Source: Saprospiraceae bacterium
Lineage (GTDB): Bacteria > Bacteroidota > Bacteroidia > Bacteroidales > JAIPBB01
Assembly: GCA_021739805.1 (NCBI GenBank)
Contig: JAIPBB010000169.1
Span: forward strand, 1 to 11,482
Reading direction: 5' to 3'
DNA: 11,482 bases
Below are positions 8,599 through 11,482 of this stretch, piece by piece. Within the stretch, counting starts at the first letter, position 1, and each line of letters starts with the position of its first letter. Made by a program: the position numbers and the translations under genes. The notes under the pieces were generated by a model. The model made no database searches and was not told where the DNA came from. It saw only the letters and a list, made by a program, of their open reading frames with translations.

Positions 8599-9546
8599 TT
8601 AAAATTCTGCCAAAAATCGGTCAGCATCCAAAGCAGCCATACATCCACTTCCGGCAGCAGTTATTGCTTGTTTATATAAAGGATCCTGGACATCACCGGC
8701 AGCAAAAACTCCTTCAATATTTGTTTTTGTTGTACCTGGCAAAGTTTTTATATATCCATGTTCATCAAGGTCAATTTTGCCTGCAAATATTTCTGTATTT
8801 GGTTTGTGACCAATTGCTACAAATAAACCTTCAACATCAATTTTTGCTTCTTCAGCTGTATCGGTTTTTGTTAATAGAACATGTGTAACAGCTTTTGAAA
8901 ATCCTTCGGTAACACCAATAATTTCTTTAACCTGATGGTTGAAAAGTACTTCAATATTTGGAGTGTTAAAAAGTTTGTTCTGCATTGCTTTTGAAGCACG
9001 TAATTCATCTCTTCGGTGAATTAAATATACTTTCTTGCATAATTTAGCAAGGTACAAAGCTTCTTCAACAGCAGTATCACCACCACCGGTTACAGCTACA
9101 TCTTTACCTTTATAGAAAAATCCATCGCAAGTAGCACATGCAGAAACTCCGTATCCATTATATTCACTTTCGGATGGAAGCCCAAGCCATCGTGCTGAAG
9201 CACCTGTTGAAATAATTATTGAATCTGCTTCAATGGTTTTGTCTTCGTCAGTTTTTGCAATGAAGGGACGCTTTGAGAAATCAACATCCGTGATTAAACC
9301 ACTTTTAATATCGGTGCCGAGATTTTCGGCTTGTTCACGAATATCGGTCATTAAATCAGATCCTTGTCTTCCTTTCGGATATCCGGGGAAATTTTCAACT
9401 TCGGTTGTGATAGTTAACTGACCGCCGGGCTGGTATCCTTCATAAATGATTGGTTCTAAAGCGGCACGTGTTGCATAAATTGCTGCAGTGTATCCGGCTG
9501 GTCCTGAACCTATAATCAGGCATTTAGTTTTTTCTGTAGCTTCCAT
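8599..9546 (-). CDS. trxB: Thioredoxin reductase (NADPH), TrxB
   Basis: This 315-residue flavoenzyme should transfer electrons from NADPH through FAD and a redox disulfide to thioredoxin in the cytoplasm, feeding ribonucleotide reductase, peroxiredoxins and protein repair. The length is normal for the low-molecular-weight bacterial type. Visible motifs: FAD-binding GSGPAG at residues 13-18; GGQL at 41-44; the redox-active CATC at 137-140 followed by D141; the NADPH-binding loop GGGDTA at 154-159; HRR at 177-179 with R183, which reads the 2'-phosphate and indicates NADPH rather than NADH; and the C-terminal FAD contact FAAGD at 281-285 with QAITAAGSG after it. The start ATG directly precedes the flavin-binding strand (KCLIIGSG), so it is well placed. 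No thioredoxin gene is adjacent. No perfect promoter element was seen upstream (TAAATTCG near 9587-9594 is one base off), and no convincing terminator follows. Confidence 0.97.
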   Translation of the reverse strand: MEATEKTKCLIIGSGPAGYTAAIYATRAALEPIIYEGYQPGGQLTITTEVENFPGYPKGRQGSDLMTDIREQAENLGTDIKSGLITDVDFSKRPFIAKTDEDKTIEADSIIISTGASARWLGLPSESEYNGYGVSACATCDGFFYKGKDVAVTGGGDTAVEEALYLAKLCKKVYLIHRRDELRASKAMQNKLFNTPNIEVLFNHQVKEIIGVTEGFSKAVTHVLLTKTDTAEEAKIDVEGLFVAIGHKPNTEIFAGKIDLDEHGYIKTLPGTTKTNIEGVFAAGDVQDPLYKQAITAAGSGCMAALDADRFLAEF

Positions 9547-9693
9547 AATATATTTTGGATTTGAAATAATTTAAGATTTTAGAATGCGAATTTACTTAAA
9601 AATTATGCCAATAAAAATTATAGCTAAAGTAAATTGATATTTAAGAGGTTATAGTTTTACTGTTTCATGACATTATGACGTAAATCGTATAAT

Positions 9694-9733
9694 AAAAAAA
9701 GCCTGATGAAAGATTCAAAAGGCTATTTTTTTT
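9694..9733 (-). terminator. Rho-independent terminator after tRNA-Pro
   Basis: On the minus strand AGCCT pairs with AGGCT (9724-9720 with 9704-9700) around a 15-base loop and is followed by TTTTTTTATT. A-rich sequence before the stem extends the pairing after a single A/A mismatch. It begins two bases past the tRNA discriminator base and separates the tRNA from trxB. The T-run on the plus strand could also stop transcription from the opposite direction, but no plus-strand gene exists here. Confidence 0.75.
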
Positions 9734-9734
9734 G

Positions 9735-9807
9735 TCGGAGTGACAGGACTTGAACCTGCGACCACTTGGCCCCCAGCCAAGTACGCTACCAACTGCGCTA
9801 CACCCCG
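9735..9807 (-). tRNA. tRNA-Pro (anticodon GGG)
   Basis: The 73 bases fold into a complete cloverleaf. The acceptor stem is CGGGGTG with CACTCCG (one G.U pair); the D arm is GCGC/GCGT with loop AGTTGGTA; the anticodon stem is CTTGG/CCAAG with loop CTGGGGG; the variable loop is five bases; the T arm is GCAGG/CCTGT with loop TTCAAGT. The anticodon GGG at 9774-9772 reads proline codons CCC and CCU. C1-G72 and A73 are the identity features of bacterial tRNA-Pro. The 3' CCA is not encoded (CAA follows), so it must be added enzymatically. Confidence 0.97.
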
Positions 9808-9816
9808 ATTATTTTG

Positions 9817-9824
9817 CAAAAATA
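9817..9824 (-). promoter_or_regulatory. Candidate -7 element for tRNA-Pro
   Basis: The minus strand reads TATTTTTG, a perfect TAnnTTTG match ending nine bases before the first tRNA base, the spacing expected for a tRNA promoter with a very short leader. It overlaps the end of the T-tract of the preceding terminator. No clear -33 box was found; that position falls in the terminator hairpin. Confidence 0.5.
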
Positions 9825-9832
9825 AATAAAAA

Positions 9833-9862
9833 AATGCGGATTTTAAGATGAAAATCCGCATT
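9833..9862 (-). terminator. Strong rho-independent terminator of the universal stress protein gene
   Basis: A 12-base-pair perfect stem (9833-9844 with 9851-9862, core ATGCGGATTTT / AAAATCCGCAT) closes a six-base loop. On the minus strand it is followed by TTTTTTATTTATTTTT. It lies 17 bases past the stress-protein stop codon. Confidence 0.92.
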
Positions 9863-9879
9863 ATATATTTTTACTTATA

Positions 9880-10722
9880 TTACAATTCTATTCTTATAGA
9901 ACCAAGCTCCACAGGGTTAATACACATAACCGGTATTTGAGCCTGATTGAATATCATTTGCTCATCCCATTTGCTTAATATAAAAGAAAACATATCAGGA
10001 TTTGTCATTGTCATAATTAAATCAGTTTCTTTCGCTACTGCATAGTCGAGGACTTGTTTAGCAAAATTTCCTTCTTTTTCAGGCGAATCAAGGACGAATT
10101 CAATTTTATGTCTATCGAAAATTTGAGTTACTTGTTTTATGATTATTCTAAGTTTGTCGTTTAAATAATCATCGTTTGAATTAATTACGTATAAGTGAAT
10201 TTTTGACTTAAAAGTTTCGGCAATATGAATTGCCCATTTTACTTTTTGACGTACTTCAGAAATGTCGTGAATTGGGAAAACAATATCGTTATATCCGTCG
10301 GCAAAATGTCTTTTTTGAACTACTATCACGGGAGATGGTGAACTTGTGATTACTTTCAGGGCAAAGCTTCCTGTTAGATGTTGTATTCCTATTTTACCAT
10401 GAGTTCCAAGCATAAGCAAATTAGCCCCAATTTCTTCGGCAACTTCACTTATTGTGCTAAAAATACTTCCTTCTTTGGAGATATAGCTTACATCAATACC
10501 AAATTCCTTTTGGTATTTTTCAGCAATTTCTTTTAATTTTTCATCAACAGCATCTAATCCTAAATCTTCTTTTTTTAAATCAGATTTTGTGGTTTTATCA
10601 ATAACATGAAGGATACTTGCTTTATAAGAAAGATTTTTAGCTAAAGCTACTCCATGTTGAATAGCATTATCACATACTTCTGAGAAGTCGGTTGGAATTA
10701 ATACGATGTTGTTTGTTTTCAT
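9880..10722 (-). CDS. Tandem universal stress protein (two UspA-like domains)
   Basis: The product has 280 residues when started at ATG 10722. Two UspA-like alpha/beta domains follow each other. Domain 1 (about 4-136) starts NNIVLIPTDFS with the conserved Asp12, and carries GTHG at 106-109 plus G118-S119, the nucleotide-phosphate-binding loop of ATP-type universal stress proteins, with eight residues between the two parts where the textbook motif has nine. It ends PVIVVQK. Domain 2 (about 145-269) repeats the fold (NDIVFPIHD start, IPVMCINP end) but lacks the glycine loop, so it probably does not bind ATP. Such cytoplasmic proteins help survival under starvation, oxidative or other stress; a precise role cannot be read. 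An upstream ATG at 10764 would add 14 residues, but it overlaps the -7 element, and the residue after M15 fits the usual family start. The gene has its own promoter and terminator. Confidence 0.92.
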   Translation of the reverse strand: MKTNNIVLIPTDFSEVCDNAIQHGVALAKNLSYKASILHVIDKTTKSDLKKEDLGLDAVDEKLKEIAEKYQKEFGIDVSYISKEGSIFSTISEVAEEIGANLLMLGTHGKIGIQHLTGSFALKVITSSPSPVIVVQKRHFADGYNDIVFPIHDISEVRQKVKWAIHIAETFKSKIHLYVINSNDDYLNDKLRIIIKQVTQIFDRHKIEFVLDSPEKEGNFAKQVLDYAVAKETDLIMTMTNPDMFSFILSKWDEQMIFNQAQIPVMCINPVELGSIRIEL

Positions 10723-10761
10723 TATAAATTTGTTTAAAGATTTATTTTTATTTATTACCAA

Positions 10762-10769
10762 CAAATATA
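10762..10769 (-). promoter_or_regulatory. -7 promoter element of the universal stress protein gene
   Basis: The minus strand reads TATATTTG, a perfect match to TAnnTTTG, with an imperfect TTAG about 17 bases upstream in the place of the -33 box. Transcription should begin a few bases beyond it, giving a leader of about 30-35 bases before ATG 10722. Because the element covers position 10764, the ATG there would not be within the transcript, which decides the start. Confidence 0.6.
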
Positions 10770-10807
10770 GTAATTTTTTATTTTGTCTAATAATTATTTC
10801 ATAAAGA

Positions 10808-11392
10808 TTAGAGATTCATCAGCTTTTTCTCTAAAATTTTTAGATATTCTAACTTCTTAAATTCCCTGTTTTTTTTTGAATATTCTGTAAAATATTTATG
10901 ATTTTGTAAAAATTTCACCTGGATTTTAAGCCATTCTTTATCAGTTAATATCAGTCCAATGTTTATCCATTCTTTTCTTAGTTTTTCAGCAGTTTCAAAA
11001 TAATCGTCTCGCCCCAGATAATCAAGATCGGCATCACATAATATTTTTTCAAGTTGGAATTTAGGTCTTTGAGGAATCTTAGTGCTACTAATCAATTTGG
11101 AAATATGTTCTATGTCATTTAATGAATATTTGAATTTGGGTAGTATTTCTTCAACCATTCTTGATGATTCTTCTTCATGTCCTTGATAAAATTTTAATAA
11201 TCCTGCATCATGAAATAAAGCAGCAGTTTTTAAAAGTATTAATTCATGTGCGGATACTTTTTCATATTTACCTATTTTTATAACAGCATTGTAAACATTG
11301 ATTGTATGCTTAAGACTATGGTATAAATATGAAGGGTCAAGCTCTTTTTTAAGTTTGTTTAATATAAATACCTTGACGCCTTCGAAATCCAT
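10808..11392 (-). CDS. HD-domain metal-dependent phosphohydrolase
   Basis: A 194-residue soluble, all-helical protein with the metal-binding HD pattern: H25 and H29 in YHSLKHT, the HD doublet at 61-62 in LFHDAG, H72 in GHEE, and D120/D122 in CDADLDYLGRDD. These are candidate metal ligands; HD proteins hydrolyse phosphate esters, often of nucleotides or cyclic nucleotides. The substrate here is unknown. The CDADLDYLGRDD segment and the preceding TKIPQ are, from memory, typical of a small HD family common in Bacteroidota, sometimes found near or fused to cyclase domains; no cyclase is seen here. No signal peptide or membrane segment. It lies 85 bases upstream of the stress-protein gene, with a promoter for that gene between them and no evident terminator, so some read-through is possible. 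A near-match to the -7 element (TACTTTTA, 11416-11409) lies just upstream. Confidence 0.88.
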   Translation of the reverse strand: MDFEGVKVFILNKLKKELDPSYLYHSLKHTINVYNAVIKIGKYEKVSAHELILLKTAALFHDAGLLKFYQGHEEESSRMVEEILPKFKYSLNDIEHISKLISSTKIPQRPKFQLEKILCDADLDYLGRDDYFETAEKLRKEWINIGLILTDKEWLKIQVKFLQNHKYFTEYSKKNREFKKLEYLKILEKKLMNL

Positions 11393-11429
11393 AATTAATT
11401 TTTAGGTGTAAAAGTAGAAATTAATACAA

Positions 11430-11459
11430 TAAAAAAAGCGACATAGCTGTTGCTTTTTT
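11430..11459 (-). terminator. Hairpin terminator at the right end, probably bidirectional
   Basis: GCGACA (11438-11443) pairs with TGTTGC (11448-11453), with one G.U pair and a TAGC loop, and is flanked by A-runs on the left and T-runs on the right. On the minus strand it gives a stem followed by TTTTTTTATT, so it can end a gene entering from beyond 11482; on the plus strand it is followed by TTTTTT and can act in that direction too. It isolates the HD gene from its upstream neighbour. Confidence 0.8.
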
Positions 11460-11482
11460 GAAAAAGATTGTGTGTGTTAGAT

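Noticed and set aside
8596..8607. Palindrome GAATTAAAATTC at the trxB stop as a terminator
   Set aside because: The stem is five A/T-rich pairs overlapping the stop codon, with no T-tract after it on the minus strand; too weak to call.
8664..9421. Two plus-strand frames of 74 and 62 codons
   Set aside because: Both are antisense to trxB, whose FAD, CATC and NADPH motifs establish the real frame.
10764..10764. ATG at 10764 as start of the universal stress protein
   Set aside because: It lies within the -7 promoter element and adds 14 Lys/Asn-rich residues not expected before the UspA first strand.

Overview
The window looks like chromosomal DNA from an AT-rich member of the Bacteroidota. The signs are: a very long, Thr/Ser/Asn-rich exported protein built from the beta-sandwich modules typical of that phylum's surface proteins; A/T-rich leaders with no clear Shine-Dalgarno sequence; and several matches to the Bacteroidota -7 promoter element TAnnTTTG. 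I cannot name a genus. Every gene lies on the minus strand, so transcription runs from high to low coordinates.

Region 11482-9808: a hairpin terminator (about 11430-11459) closes whatever lies beyond the right edge. Then come an HD-domain phosphohydrolase (10808-11392) and a tandem universal stress protein (9880-10722), the latter with its own -7 element and a strong terminator. Region 9807-9694: a tRNA-Pro(GGG) gene whose likely -7 element is fused to the T-tract of the stress-protein terminator, followed by a terminator. Region 9546-8599: trxB, thioredoxin reductase. These are ordinary housekeeping or stress genes.

Region 8342-1: a single open reading frame of 2,780 codons plus two bases, still open at the left edge. 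It is easily overlooked because it has no stop codon in the window. It begins with a signal peptide and continues as a mosaic: an N-terminal beta-domain, three fibronectin-III-like repeats, a MAM-like domain, three copies of a domain resembling the BNR-neuraminidase N-terminal domain alternating with two copies of another beta-domain, a right-handed parallel beta-helix, a CARDB-like domain, and a mixed array of PKD-like and cysteine-paired Ig-like repeats. It is probably a giant surface adhesin or adhesin-like protein, plausibly exported by the type IX secretion system, but the C-terminal sorting domain that would decide this is outside the window.

The genes do not form an obvious pathway. 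Each transcription unit seems to have its own promoter or terminator, although I see no convincing terminator between trxB and the giant gene. The most unusual content is the giant protein: its alternating duplicated architecture and a stretch of about 700 residues almost free of Glu, Arg and Lys. I found no mobile element, CRISPR array or defence system.
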